Positions 27,827-40,500 of a stretch of DNA of 64,000 nucleotides are shown piece by piece (the first letter of the stretch is position 1; each line of letters starts with the position of its first letter). Below the pieces are notes generated by a model. That model had not been told where the DNA came from. It did not search any database and was given only the letters and a program-made list of their open reading frames with translations. A program made the position numbers and the translations under genes. The stretch is taken from NCBI GenBank assembly GCA_022749755.1, contig CM040452.1:8884350-8948349 (forward strand). Reading direction: 5' to 3'. The stretch comes from Azadirachta indica. Taxonomy: Eukaryota > Streptophyta > Magnoliopsida > Sapindales > Meliaceae.

Positions 27827-30677
27827 ATGGCAAGTGATGATTGTGGAGGTGTGAGGTTAACTGCAAGATTTTTGGGGGAGATATATGACTTAGGGCTACC
27901 TGACCTAGATTATATTAGTCTAGTGACCATTTATAATGAGCTGAGTGAAGAGGTCTTTGATAGAAAGTTGTTGCTAAGAGAGAAATTTAGAACCTATGTT
28001 GTTGCACTTGGGGAGTTTGAGAAAATTGAGTTAGTAACAAACATGCAGCTACTGGACATAATCAAAAGATATAATAGGGTGGAGTTATATGACAAGAAGA
28101 TTGAGGTAGATTACTTGTCTTTGGGAATTATTACCCCTGATGCACCAACTCAGCAAAATGAAAATCTTGCCTCACATGGTCCTAATATAGTCAAGAGAAA
28201 GCTTTTGGGAGACCAGTCGGAGTTTAACATAGAAGCACTTACTAAAGCCCAAATAAATTCCCAAACAGCCCCACCACATACACCTCAAATGCCAATGAAT
28301 TAGGAGTTTTACGAATTAAATGGAATTCAACATATATCCCAGAACCTGAAGTCCATTCTTAAGTTGTGAACCCAACCTAGCCCACAGAAAAACCCATATC
28401 TTTTTAGCATTCTATTCCAAATCCCACAGCCCCAGAGTAGTCAGTGCCAAATCCCACAGTCCCTGAGCATTCAGTATTAAATCCTATAGCCTCTGAGCAT
28501 TCAGTACTAAATCCTACAACCCTTGAGCTTATAACATCTAATCCCACAACAATTGAGCATTCTGCACATGAGCCTACATCAGCTCAGCATTCAGACCATA
28601 AGCCTAGAAATGAGAATATCAATGACCAACCAAATTATAACCAACAGTAAAAACCCATTGGAGAAGTTGATGATAAGGTGGTTAGGTGGTTTGATGATGG
28701 CACTAACTGCGTAAATGGAGATCATATAGATGAAGCTAATATGGGTAATGTAAATGAAGTCAATGATGAAGAATCGATGAGTGATAATAGTGATGGGCAA
28801 TTATCCAACTATGAGAGCGGTGATAGAGAAAAAAGGCTTACTGACATTATCAGATGAAGAACTAGCAAGTAAAAGAGGGTTAAAAAGGACAAAGACAATA
28901 AGTAAGAAAATATATAGAAGAGGTTCTAGTGCAAAGATAAGGTTTGAGGTTGGCCATGAATTTCCAACTATTATAACATTTAGAACAGAAATCAAGAAAT
29001 ATGTTATTAGGAATGGGTTTCAGTTGTTAAGGAAAAAAAATGAGAAACGAATATTCATAAGGAAGTGTAAGTATCCAGGCTATCCTTGAAGGATTTATTC
29101 CGATCCATATAAGATGGTTTATCCTACATCATAAAGCAATTATATGATGAACACACTTGCTTTGGTCACAGCAAGAATAGAGAAGCAACTGAGGAGTGGA
29201 ATTCTCAGTAGTTTCAAACAACATTGACTTATAACCCTCAAATAAGTGTTGATTCAATGAAAGATGAGCTTCAAAAAAAATTTGGTGTGTATGTGCAGAA
29301 AAGGAAGTTATATAGGGCAAAGAAAAGGGCATTGTTTAAAGCCAGTTGAGACTTTGCACAGTCATATGCCAAATTGCCTTATTATGCTAGAATACCAATA
29401 AAGAGAAACCCAAGAGCAATGCTGAAGTTGCAAACTTACTATATAAGAGATAAAATAAGGTTTAAAAGGTTTTTTTCTTAGTTATCCAATTTCGAAGAAT
29501 GGGTTTTTAAATGGGTGCAAGAGGTTTATAGGCCTAAAGGGGTGCCATTTGAAAGGAGCACATAGAAAGATTTTGTTATCTACAGTTACCTTAGATGCAA
29601 ACAGTGGAGTTTTTCCCATTACTGGTTGCATCTGTAAGGGTGAGAACTTAGAATCATAAGGTTGGTGCTTAGAGTTGTTAGGGGATTATCTAGGCATCCA
29701 AAATGAAAAGGCTGCAACCTTTATAATAGAAAGACAAAAGCAAGTAATTGGAGGGTTAGAATAGCATTAAAAGGGTGCAAATATAAGGTATTGTGTGAGA
29801 TATATCTGTGCCAATATGCGAAGCCAGTGACCAACAATTATGTTGAAAGATTTGTTTTAGGTAGCAGCTAGATCAAGTAGCAAATCAGATTTTTCTAGAT
29901 ATATGAATATGATCAAATTTTAAATAAAAAAGAAGCATATGATTAGTTAGTTAAAATCCCACCTGAATTATGATCTAGGCATGCGTTTGATACTGATTTG
30001 AAATATCAGTATATAACAAATAATTTAACTGAGTCTTATAAAAGTTGACTTAATGATTATAGGGCCAAACCAATGCTTGCTTTATTAGAGTTCATAAGGA
30101 GAAAGGTGATGAAAAGAATGCACAAAAGAGTAAGTGAAGCAAGAAAATGGAAATCTGAATTGCCATTATATATGTACAGAAAGCTCGAGGCTACAGCAAA
30201 AGTAGGAAGACATTGTAGGGTCATTTCAGCCTCAACACTGAGTTTGAGGTACTACAAGAAGGAAGTAAGATATTTGTGGTAGATTTGAATAAAAAAGTAT
30301 GTGACTGTGGGGCATATCAGGTTAGTGGCTTACCCTGCAGTCATGTGCTACCATGCATTGCATATGTTAGGCATAAAGTTATAGATTATGTTTCAGACAA
30401 GCCAAAGAAAGGATCATATCTAAGAACTTATAAGGAAATCATTAAGCCTTTACTAGATAAAAGTACATAGCCCATTGTGGATAATTTATTGGTTGAGCTA
30501 TCAGAAGTGGTTCCCAAAATTAGAAGGCCAAAATTGAAAAGAAAGAGGGAGGCAACAAAAGGTTAATAGTTGAAAGCCAATCTTAGGTATGGCTTATGCA
30601 AACAAAATGGACACAATAGACGATCATGTACATCCACTCCAGGCAATAGAAACAAAAGAGGTCTTAAGCAACTATGA
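27827..30677 (+). pseudogene. MULE transposase pseudogene
   Basis: The open N-terminal part (27827-28303, 158 codons) is an acidic domain common at the start of plant MULE transposases. It is followed by a proline-rich decapeptide repeat (28434-28613). Then come the MuDR DNA-binding region (about 28930-29090, FEVGHEFPTIITFRTEIKKY), helices preceding the DDE core (VDSMKDELQKKFGVYVQ; KASxDFAQSYAKLPYYARI), remnants of the core (NGCKRFIGLKG; LLSTVTLDANSGVFPI), a SWIM zinc finger (CDCGAYQVSGLPCSH, about 30303-30350) and a zinc knuckle (YGLCKQNGHNRRSC). More than a dozen stops and frameshifts are present, and the first knuckle Cys is Tyr. The first catalytic Asp is not recognisable. The real gene probably had introns. 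Confidence 0.85.
28434..28613 (+). repeat. 30-bp coding tandem repeat in MULE transposase
   Basis: About six diverged 30-bp units, each coding for a decapeptide like EHSVLNPTTL/EHSVLNPIAS, lie between the N-terminal domain and the DNA-binding region. Two adjacent GAGCATTCAGT blocks are spaced exactly 30 bp apart (28465 and 28495). One further isolated unit (CCCCTAAGCATTCAGTTG) occurs at about 30824-30841, beyond the transposase end. The period keeps frame, so the repeat expanded while the gene was translated. Confidence 0.8.
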
Positions 30678-31289
30678 GGCAATGTGCTATGGTTTTTGTT
30701 GGTATTTTATTTTGTTGATGTTATGTGTTTTCAAGTAATTATTAATTTTTAGTATTTGATTAGTTTGGTAGGTAAATTCTAGCTCATCAACAGCACTAAT
30801 AGTTGCAACTATTCGAATAACAGCCCCTAAGCATTCAGTTGTATGATTCTAACAATCATATTTTGGCTTGGACATTTGGTTCATTATTATGCTGCTATTA
30901 TATATTTTCAGGGTAATTATTAACTTGCTTTATCTGGTTGGTTTGGCAAGTAGAAGAAAGTTCATCATGTCCATCATCAATTGCTGATGCTCTAATTACA
31001 CAACTTGCCCCACTTATAAGTGTTTGATATTGCTATTGCTACATATCTTTGCTGGTTTGTTTCTTATTTTTTTAATAAATGGATATGTTTAATTGTTGGC
31101 TGACCAAATGCTATGTACTTTTGGTTGTATGCAGGTTATTTCAAGGGATCAGAGGACAGCTTCAAGGAAAGGAAGGAATGCACCAATAGTAGAGAGGACA
31201 ACAAAAACAAGATGAGGGACAAGAGTAAGATGTGGCAGGAATGCAGGTTACTAAGAATCACCTATTTTCCAGTGAATTAAAAATACTTT
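30678..31289 (+). other. 3' part of the MULE
   Basis: No intact gene. A basic stretch near 31138-31250 (RDQRTASRKGRNAPIVERTT) looks like a C-terminal exon of the element's protein, separated from the rest by intron-like AT-rich sequence. Confidence 0.45.
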
Positions 31290-31605
31290 TTGTTTTGATT
31301 TTAGGTTAATAAATGGGTTGAAATATATAGTTTTTATTTTTAGGTGGTAAATGGGTTGGAATATAAAGTTTTTGTTTCATGGTTAATCAAATGGGATAGA
31401 AATATAGTTTTTATTTTTGGGCGGTAAATGAGTTGGAATATATAGTTTTTGTTTTATGGTTAATCAAATGGGATGGAGATATAGTTTTTGATTTTAGGCG
31501 GTAAATAGGTTAGAATATATAGTTTTTATTTTATGGTTAATCATATAAGTTGGAATATAGTTTTTGTTTTTGGGCAGTAAATAGGTTGGAATATAAAAGT
31601 TTTAT
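31290..31605 (+). repeat. 77-bp tandem array inside MULE
   Basis: Copies begin at 31379, 31456 and 31533 (each ATGGTTAATCA), an exact period of 77 bp, with a partial fourth upstream. Each unit is made of two related halves of about 38 bp sharing GGAATATATAGTTTTT and GGTAAATGGGTT-like blocks. The array lies between the transposase 3' end and the convergent GRF ORF. Confidence 0.85.
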
Positions 31606-31833
31606 ACAATTACTTAGGCACTTATCACTTTTTGGACTTATAATGTGTGCATAGATCATTTGTGCTACTAAAGCAAGTATATTATGAAACATTTGGCACT
31701 TGATGCAATTATAAATCACTTATTTCTCATTATATTAATCGCTTACATATCCTTTGACATCAATACCCATAGATTTAATGTTATTACAATAAAGTTGAGA
31801 ATCAAAAGCTTCCTAATTATTGCTACATTATCT

Positions 31834-32175
31834 TCAATCCTTTAATTTGTTGTCACTTGCTTTAAAATGCATAGATGATTGTAATTCAGGTTCAACATCT
31901 ACTATATGATTAAAGCTGGTTTCTTCATTTGAAAAGTTCGTAATGATATTACTATTATTTACTACAACAATCATGTGCAAATTGATATCATTTGCATTCG
32001 GATTCCACCAACTAAGCCACGAGCATCTTCCTATTTTGCATGTAAAAAACAGCTTGTTTGGATTGTCACTTATTTTAGAAATCTTGATGCAAGCTCTCTT
32101 ACGACAAAAATAATATTTATTTCTAAATTGTATGCCTCCACCATTTAACTCTAATTTTGGTAACAGAACACTCAT
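31834..32175 (-). CDS. GRF-type zinc-finger ORF carried by MULE
   Basis: A 113-codon ORF with Met start on the minus strand. The N-terminal half has the GRF-finger pattern: YYFCRKRACIKIS, NPNKLFFTC, RCSWLSWWNP. The usual first Cys of the C-x-C-G start is Tyr and the Gly is Arg, so the finger may not fold. GRF fingers bind single-stranded DNA or RNA in host proteins such as topoisomerase III and APE2; short proteins with this finger are also common beside plant MULEs. It is convergent with the transposase and ends about 0.4 kb from the right end of the element. It may be a first exon or a truncated gene. Function in the element is unknown. Confidence 0.6.
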   Translation of the reverse strand: MSVLLPKLELNGGGIQFRNKYYFCRKRACIKISKISDNPNKLFFTCKIGRCSWLSWWNPNANDINLHMIVVVNNSNIITNFSNEETSFNHIVDVEPELQSSMHFKASDNKLKD

Positions 32176-32580
32176 TTAAGGATGCAAAAGAAATGTATTT
32201 TGTTTGTTTAACAATCTAGTCGTCACAAAACCAATTTATATTAGTTGGTTTAACGGTCAAAAACGAGCAAAAAACGATTACATGTTCAATTTATGCTAAA
32301 ATTATAATTTTGTCCCTCAATGTTTAGTATGGTTAAAACATTCACTGAAGGCATATTGAGGGCATAATAGTCAATACATCGCCACTTATTATTTGCATTT
32401 AATGATGGTCACTGTAACAAAAAAACAAAGGGTATTTGTGTCATTTTATTATTCAAAGGCAGTCAATTCATAACAGAAACGAAAAAATATAACAGATGAG
32501 GTATCACTTACAAATATTTTTACTTTGGGGGTGTCATTGACATTTATTTTAAAAAATGAGAGTCCATATGTCATTTTCCC

Positions 32581-33840
32581 TAAATTTTATTTAAACTCGG
32601 CTCAAGTTTAAGCCCAAATTTTATGTTATTGGTTGGGTTTAAATTTGAGTTTTTAAGATTCAAAATTTAGGGCCCCAGCTCGTGTTGGGTTTATAAAATC
32701 TAGGCCTAACTTCATGTAACTTATTCTTAGGCAGATTTTATATCTTGGCCTTGACTCGAATTTTTAAGGTTATCAATTTATTAACTGGCTTACTCAGACT
32801 TTAACACGGCCAGTACAACCTAGATCATAGCAAGTTTTAAAAATTAAAGTTCAAATTTGACTTGAAAAACCAAATTATAATCCAAGGTTTTTGCATACTA
32901 GGCTAGGCTTTTCTACCAACTTTACTAGAAGTGGCAAGGACCAGTTTGAAACTAAAATACATTAAAATTAAGGATTAATTTATGAAAATTATGGAACTAT
33001 ATCTTTATTTGTTGAAGTTGTCTATTAGTAACTCAATAATAAAATGCTTATCTCATTTTCCTCTCAGAGATTTTTTTTTTTAAAATTAAAGGTAGATTTC
33101 ATATAAATTTAGCGTAAATTATTATAGGTGATGCTAACAAATTTTTTATTTAAATATCAGTAAATTGTATATGTAAAAGTTGTGTAATAATCGAAAAAAG
33201 GTTTTCACTAAAATTGATCATAGGCTTTTGTGGGGAGCGCTAAATTTGTAACAATCTCGACTCCTAATTTTTAGCAACAATCTTAACCCTAACTTCCAGT
33301 AAATTTTTGACTTAAGTATTAATAAATTATACATGTAATTATTTAATATTAAAAAATATATATATCTTCATTTAATTGTTTCAATAAAATTTAGAAATAG
33401 TGATGTTTTATTCTATTTGTTAAATATGTTTAAGTACTATTGGGCTTCACAACTTATATTCTAACTTTCATTCTAAATAGTTTTGTGACTTTTGACAATT
33501 GAATAATAAGTACAATATTTAGTCATTTAGAAATTATTAAATTTATTATCTAATTGGTAAAATTCAAGTTGCCACTTGGAATAATTATTTAAAATGATTA
33601 GAATTATTATATATGTGTATTTAATTTCGGGGTTTTTACTTGATTAAAGTCATGTGATATTTGTAATATATTAGCATTTATTAATTATTGTCATGAAAAA
33701 AATCTTTAAAACAAATTTTATTGTAATTTGATGTAGATATATAGTTAGTTTATGAAACCATCTATTAGAACTTAGTTATTCTAAATAAATATATTGATTT
33801 GTCTAAAAAAAATAAATAAATATATTGATTCAAAGTTCAA
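32581..33840. other. AT-rich intergenic, older repeat flank
   Basis: The first 350 bases contain GGCTC/CTCGGCTC and GGCC-type blocks resembling degenerate plant repeat DNA interrupted by the MULE. Beyond that, nothing recognisable. Confidence 0.4.
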
Positions 33841-34027
33841 TTTTTATTTTATTATTTTGACTAACATTTTGAAAATAAACTCAAAATAAGTGTTTATTAA
33901 TTTAATTTTTAAAATTTTCTTAATTCAAAACATATTTTATTATTTTGACTAACATTTTGAAAATAAACTCAAAATAAATTTTTATTAATTTAATTTGTAA
34001 ATTTTTTTTAATTCAAAACATATTTAA
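33841..34027. repeat. 88-bp tandem duplication
   Basis: The block ATTTTATTATTTTGACTAAC starts at 33846 and again at 33934. The two 88-bp copies differ at only a few positions. Non-coding. Confidence 0.85.
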
Positions 34028-34029
34028 AT

Positions 34030-35285
34030 TTTTAAAAAAACCAATATTCTTGAAAAAAGAATTAATTGTGATAGCATGATCAAGTAAATACTGATATTAA
34101 AGATAACAAGCCTTAAGTAAGCAATAAAATTTTGTTTATGGTTATTTTGTTCTTTATATAGTTATAAAGCCATAAATATAAAGGGCTAAATTTAATTGGA
34201 TTATTTTTATTTTTACCCCTTAATTTATTAACATATATCAAATATACTTTTAATTTATTAAAAGTCATCACTCCATCGTTAAATAAAATGACTATTTTAT
34301 TCTTCCTTTAATTAAAAATTAAAAAAGATAATAACATTTTAGTCTTTGAACTTTGGCTAAATAATATATTAGGACACATGTTGGTCGATTTTAATATTTT
34401 CATTCATATTGTTACGTTAATCTATTAAATTCTGATAAAATACAAATTTATCTGTATTGATTGAATTTAAATGAATATGTTATACTATTTATCATTAATA
34501 CAAAATATAAATATAAAATCCCTAATGTGCCACCACTATCACCAAATCAATTTTCATCTTTTATCTTTTTTTGTTATTTTTCATTTTTTTCTCTCTCTAT
34601 TGCTTTATTTGTCATGACCACCACCACCACTTCTTTCTCTTTTTTTTTTTAACACAAATTTTTTCTAAATTATATCTAAAAAACTATCGATGAAAGCTAT
34701 AATAACTACTCGAGCTAATCCCTACAATTTTTGTCATTATTCATTTTCAAAATGGCAAATTAAAGTCAAGTGTGGTGAGTTTAAGTTTAAGTTTTTAGTG
34801 ATCTATCTCTTGGGTGGCTTTTGTCTGTTATTATGAAGAGGAACAATGATTGAGATGGTAGGCATTAACAACAAAGAAAAAAAGAATTTTGAAACCAAAA
34901 TAAGGGATTTGGTAGATGACAAGAAAATGGTAAGAGAAATTGATATATTTTTCCGAGAAAGTTGGCAAGAGAAGTTAATGCATTTTTTCCGATAAGAAAT
35001 GACAGGAGAAGTGTGGTTTCTCTGAATTTTTTATTAAATGCAGTGAAGCTATGGTTTTTTAATGTTGGAGAGGAAAACTGAATTATACCCACTAAATTCA
35101 AAAATATTTCAATGTAAAAAAAAAAAACAATATTTTTCAAAAAAAAGAATTAATTGTTATAAAATCATTCAACTAAATAATGATATTAAAGATAACAAGC
35201 CCTAAATATATAATGAAATTTTGTTCATGGTTATTTTGTTCTTTATATTATTTTTTATAAATATAAGAAGGTTAAATTTAATTTT
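34030..35285. repeat. pair of about 175-bp direct repeats with 0.9-kb spacer
   Basis: Copy 1 (about 34030-34205) and copy 2 (about 35110-35285) share GATATTAAAGATAACAAGCC and GGTTATTTTGTTCTTTATAT with only scattered mismatches. The spacer has no transposon protein or primer-binding-site signal. It could be a local duplication or a small LTR-like (TRIM) element. The open frames in the spacer are low-complexity. Confidence 0.7.
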
Positions 35286-37509
35286 TCTTAATTAATATTA
35301 ACAATCTTTAATTCAACCTAAATTTGTTGTAAAACATCAACCTACTCCTTAATTGGTAGGGAAGGTAATAGGCTCAGAAGGCCTATCCTTGTCCTTGTAA
35401 CCATTTCTTGGCGTATTCCTTTTTGGACATAAATTAAGACAGATTAGGGATACTCTCACTTTGGAAAAAAGATCCTCGGCTTAACCTTTTATTTATTTGA
35501 CCTTGCTTGATCTCTCTCTCTCTTTTTTTTTTTTTTGTTAACAAAAATGTTTGAATTTTATAAATCTTAACTCCATAATTTTAGGATGGTTTAAACCTAT
35601 AATTTTATAAATAATGGTGTAATGATATTAAATTCAATATAAATCTTAGAAAAATATCAAATTTGTTAGTGTAAAGATATATCTAAAAATATTTAAAAAT
35701 TCAACACCTATAATTCTCAATTTCTCATTAACATCAAGTACCCACAATTCTCAGTTTTTCATCAAACCTTTAATACAAAATTAATTTTTCATACCTTTTC
35801 AATAATAATACAAATGAATTTTTCATATGTCAAATTACTCATTCACATATTTAGAATTTTTTCATAAAATAATTGATAATAATTATCAACTTGATTGATA
35901 TAATTTATCTAAAATATTATAGCTTATAATAATTATGTTAGAATAAAATAATAAATTTGATTGAGTATATTTTTTCAACTTTTTTTAATAACCTATAAGA
36001 ATAAGAAAATATTAATAATTTAATTATTTATTTTGAATTATTTTAATATCTATGTATTTTAGTTAAAAATAAATAATGTATAAATTATAACTCCAATATA
36101 GAATTGACAAAAAATAGAAAATATATATTAAATACATTTTAGAGTTTTATGTTTCTTATTAATTTTGTACAACCAGTATTTTGTTTGATAAAAGAGAAAA
36201 TAAAATATTGAAAAGAAAATAAAATCTTATGGAGATTTTTTGTCCTGTTAATCTTATATTTCTATATTAAAGTAAATTAACTTGTAATTATAAATTGAAT
36301 ATTTTACTTGATATCAATTGATTATTTTTATTTCACAAAAATTTATTGTCCTAATAATTACAAATTATTTCTTCTTTTATAATTGAGAATTTCAACAAAT
36401 TTCTTTTTTTTTTGTTTAAATTAAAACAAAAAAATATAAAGGAATTAATTGATTAAATTGAAAATTTTAACTTTTATAATACTGTATCAAATAAAATAGA
36501 CTTACATGTAAATTACTTCAAAAAATTTTTAATTTGAGATAGAGAATGGACATTGGCCAAGAAAAGAAGTCTTCCCATCAGGCTTAGAAAATAAATGAGA
36601 ATAATTTTTCATCATATTCTTAGCACATTTTAATACACGATGTTGATCCAAAACAATCAAACTCTCATTTTAGCTAGAATTTTTGCTATCCCTACTAATG
36701 GTTGCCTTCTCTTATTAAATTAAATTATTATTGCATTCCACCGTTTGTAAATATTTTTTCATTCATAATCAATATAGAAATAATTTAAAATAGTATAGAA
36801 TAATTTATTTATTTTTTCTTTATTTTCTTCTTTCATTTTTATCTTTTTTTCTCTCTAAATCTAACAAATTCTAAGCATAAGGGGACCTTTTAAAGCCTAA
36901 CTTAGCTTAACACTAACTCTTGATTGAGAGGTAATGAACACATGCCCTCACCATCTTGCTAAAGACAAAATTCTCATTGCATATTGTAAAGCGTCGTACC
37001 ACAGGTGTGAATAGAATTTACCTAATTTGAAAGTGAAAACCATACAATATAGATATCTGATATGCGTTACTTATTTTATATAAGGTGCATTGTAGATGTT
37101 TGTACAAAAACTTTCAACAAATTTTAACACGAAAAGATAACCAATACGGGTGGTTAATGCCTTACAATTAATTTAGGAGTGGTTTGAAAATTGTCAATAA
37201 TCATAGGAGGCTAATTGAAATTAACCCAAATTTATGTACACCATACACGATAACTGAAACCAGCATACAAATGCATTATTTTTACAAAATAAAAAACTTT
37301 ATTTTCTAACTACCCCTATTTTTTTTCATTTTATCTTTGAAACATTCCCTGAGGTAATAAAAAGTTAAGTCCGCTAATCAAATAACATAGACATAGTCCG
37401 CTAATCAAATGACATAGACATAGGTGGTGGTCGTATATACTACAGGGTTGCTGGCGGCGGCAGTGGGTTTTGGTAGAGACAGATAGAGAAGGAAGGAAAA
37501 AAGGGAATA
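35286..37509. other. AT-rich intergenic upstream of the methyltransferase gene
   Basis: No gene or clear element boundary. A more balanced segment at about 35340-35480 was inspected and not identified. The last 150 bases are probably promoter and 5' UTR of the methyltransferase gene. Confidence 0.45.
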
Positions 37510-40500
37510 ATGGGAAAGCGAGATAAGAAACAGAGACACCAACAGAGGAGTTCTAGAAGAGGTGGCTTCCTGTATTATACCCATCAAGAAGAAGAAGAAG
37601 GTTATGAGGCCGACTACAGTCATCAATCAAGCCTACCTTCTTCTTCTGATCAAGAAGATGATCCTCAAGGCGAAGAAGTAGAAGCAGAAGAAGAGGAGGA
37701 AGAAGAAGAAGAAGACAAAAATGATCCTCACCCATCAACCAATATGCCTTCTAAGTTTCTTCTCTATCAGCAATCCGTCCAGGTATTAATTTAATACCCA
37801 TTAACTAAAATTGTTAAGAAGGATTTTCCAATGAGATGATGTTTGGCTGCTGAGAAAGTGGAAGACTTTATTAAATTTTGTGTCTTTGGAGGATAGTTGT
37901 TTTACAATGATCATATTGCGCTAAATTATCAAATTTGAAACTCTGTTGGATGATAAATATTGAAATGTAGGATTCAATAATTTGTGTTTTGATATTTTTC
38001 TTAGTTTTCACTGATCAAAGCAAATGCAGTTTTGATGGGTTTATGTTAATTTTATTTTCATTGCAGTCGCCGAAGGGAGACATAAGCTATATGCAGAAGT
38101 TCTTCTTGATGTATGTGGGTGGAAGGCAGCCCCTTCATCTCCAAGAAGATTTTTGTGGCACTGCTCTACTTAGGTATGTATTACAATTCAAACTGTTTGA
38201 TATGTTGAAGTTTGTAATTTCATATTGCAAAACAGATAAACCTGTTGGATGACTTGGATTACCAGATTCCTGATTGTTGTTTCTATGTGTCTCGACCATT
38301 GTCATTTTGATGTGAGTTTTTTAGTTTGCATGTGTTTTTATGGTTTGATTTAATGCTTGATGCATCATTAAAAAGCAGGCATTCAATAAGAGAAAATCAT
38401 GACTCCTCTCAGTGTATTGCATTTTTCCATTAAGTTCTTCCAAATGTGTATCTTTCAAACAATAATGAAAATTTCAATGTGTATCTTTCAACCAATAATG
38501 AGAAAGCAATATAGACATTGCAAAGAATATAGTGAAGAAAGAGCGACGCACTGCAAGTTCTCGAGACTCTCTCGTTTGATAAACACCCGATTTAGTGATG
38601 CAATTAGTAAACAGCTTATTTAAATGAGCTATAAAGATATAGGTGTAGCATTTGCTCTCGAGATTGTAACTAATCATCTATTGTTTTATGAACTGTGAGG
38701 GAATTAACCTCCCATGCAAGGGCAGTCACCTAAAGATGAAAAATGTAGTTTGTTAAGAAAGGGAATTTGAAATTTTCAGCCTTGTTGGTATTGTGATGAA
38801 GAGTGGGCAATTGCATCCTTAACATTCATCTTGACACCCATATATTTTTTTGAAATTTATTATTACTAAAATGTCATTAATAAAATTACTTATATAGAGA
38901 AAAAAACTTATAGTGTAAAAACCAAAATTATTGTTTGCGGCTGTTCCTAAGAACGTTATTTTGTTTGATACCTCTATCTAACAGTTTAGGTCCATTTCAA
39001 ATTTCTTTGTATAATAAACCAAAAAAAAAAAAAAAAACTTTGATTAACTATGAGAGACTGCAATTAGAGTTTAAAAATAAACATTCTTGTTCAAGTTTAA
39101 AGACTCAGCTCAGGGTTTTTTAAAATTCAGAGGCAATGGAGCATTTTGGCTCCTATGTACAGAGCATTCAAAGAGAGCACCACTGTAATCACTAAATATT
39201 GGATTAAATGAATGATGCAATAGTTTTGGAGGTTATCGTAAAAGTATGGTCAATTTAGAAAAGGACACTTTTTTTTTTTCCAATTTGGCAAAGTCAGAAT
39301 TAATAATTGATTTGAAAAAAATTAAAACATAAAGAAATGTTGCTTCAAGGTTTCCATGTTGGTTATTGTAACAATCTTGAAAACACTACGCAAAATGGTT
39401 AATCAAACAATGAGTTCCAAGATAATTCTAATTCTTGTGTTTTAAAAGGTCGTTAGAATGGATCATATACTTGGCTTATGGATTTATTTAATTTTGTATG
39501 CTCAACTTTTACATTAAAGTTTGAGGAAAAGAAAAGGAAGGAATAGAAAGAGCAAGAGATGAGCATGACTAGTGGTTAAGGGAAATACAAACAATTTTGG
39601 AATGTTGAAGGGTATTTACCATAAAAATGTTGTCAAATTTTAACAATGGATGTTGCTGGGAATTCAAAAGGTGCAAATAGCCCCATTTTACGAAACGACA
39701 TGTTCTTGTTTTGTTGTTTCATATACATGTCTTTACTATCATTCCCTTAATCTTAACAATTAAAGGTTAGGTGACTTAGTGGGCTGGCTTGGAGCAACTT
39801 TTGAGATATGACTAATATGCTTGAGATTTATTTCTAGGTAGAGTTCTGAATTGTTTTATTCTTAATTCAAAGTCATGTAATTGCAATGCCTACATTGCCT
39901 GAATTGCTTAACACTACTCTTATTTTATCTGTTTGACAGTGCGGAATGGCTTCGGAGTGACCCAAGACGTACAGCTGTGGGTTTGGATTTGGACCTTGAG
40001 GCATTAGAATGGTGCATGGAGAATAACATAAACAAAGTTGGGGCTGATGGGTATTCCAGAATATCCCTCTTTCATGGAAATGTTTTGCAGCCTCATGAGG
40101 CCAAGCTAGTGAGATATGAGCCTCCAGAGCTCGTAAGAAACATTAGGTTAAAGGAGATTGATAGTAATTCTGAGGCTTCTGCAGTGGAAGCTGTGATTCA
40201 AGATGGTTCTGCTGCATCAACTAGTGATAACTGCACGAAAAGAATCTCTTCACTGCCTGCAAGAGACGTTGTGTGTGCTTTCAACTATAGTTGTTGTTGT
40301 CTCCATAAACGTGCCAATCTGATTTTGTATTTCAAGAATGTTCTTCATACCTTGTCTAAGAAAGGAGGCATATTTGTGATGGATTTATATGGTGGCTCAT
40401 CATCGGAGCAGAAGTTAAGACTTCAGAGGAAATTTGCCAATTTTACGGTATTATACATAGACTCCAAAACATTTATTACAATTTATAGCATAAATGTTAG

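Larger units (their letters stand above)
26747..32580 (+). mobile_element. MULE, 5.8 kb, with transposase and GRF zinc-finger ORF
   Basis: The left end GGGAGAATTACATATGGACT (26747) pairs with the right end read on the minus strand from 32580, GGGAAAATGACATATGGACT. Similarity extends about 140 bp inward. The flanking 9 bp are TAAATTTTT (26738-26746) and TAAATTTTA (32581-32589), a target-site duplication with one mismatch and of the length typical for Mutator-like elements. Inside are a decayed transposase gene on +, a tandem 77-bp repeat array and a convergent ORF with a GRF-type zinc finger on the minus strand. Many stops and TIR divergence show it is old and no longer autonomous. Confidence 0.9.

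Noticed and set aside
31290..31605. CRISPR-like regular repeat
   Set aside because: This is a head-to-tail tandem repeat without unique spacers, in a plant transposon.
34461..35140. Short ORFs rich in Phe/Ser/Thr
   Set aside because: Low-complexity translation of T-rich spacer DNA inside a repeat pair.
35340..35480. Possible tRNA or SINE in a balanced-composition stretch
   Set aside because: No cloverleaf, A-box or B-box at proper spacing could be made.
37405..37738. Minus-strand Leu-rich ORFs over methyltransferase exon 1
   Set aside because: They are the antisense of GAAGAA repeats coding for the acidic tract.
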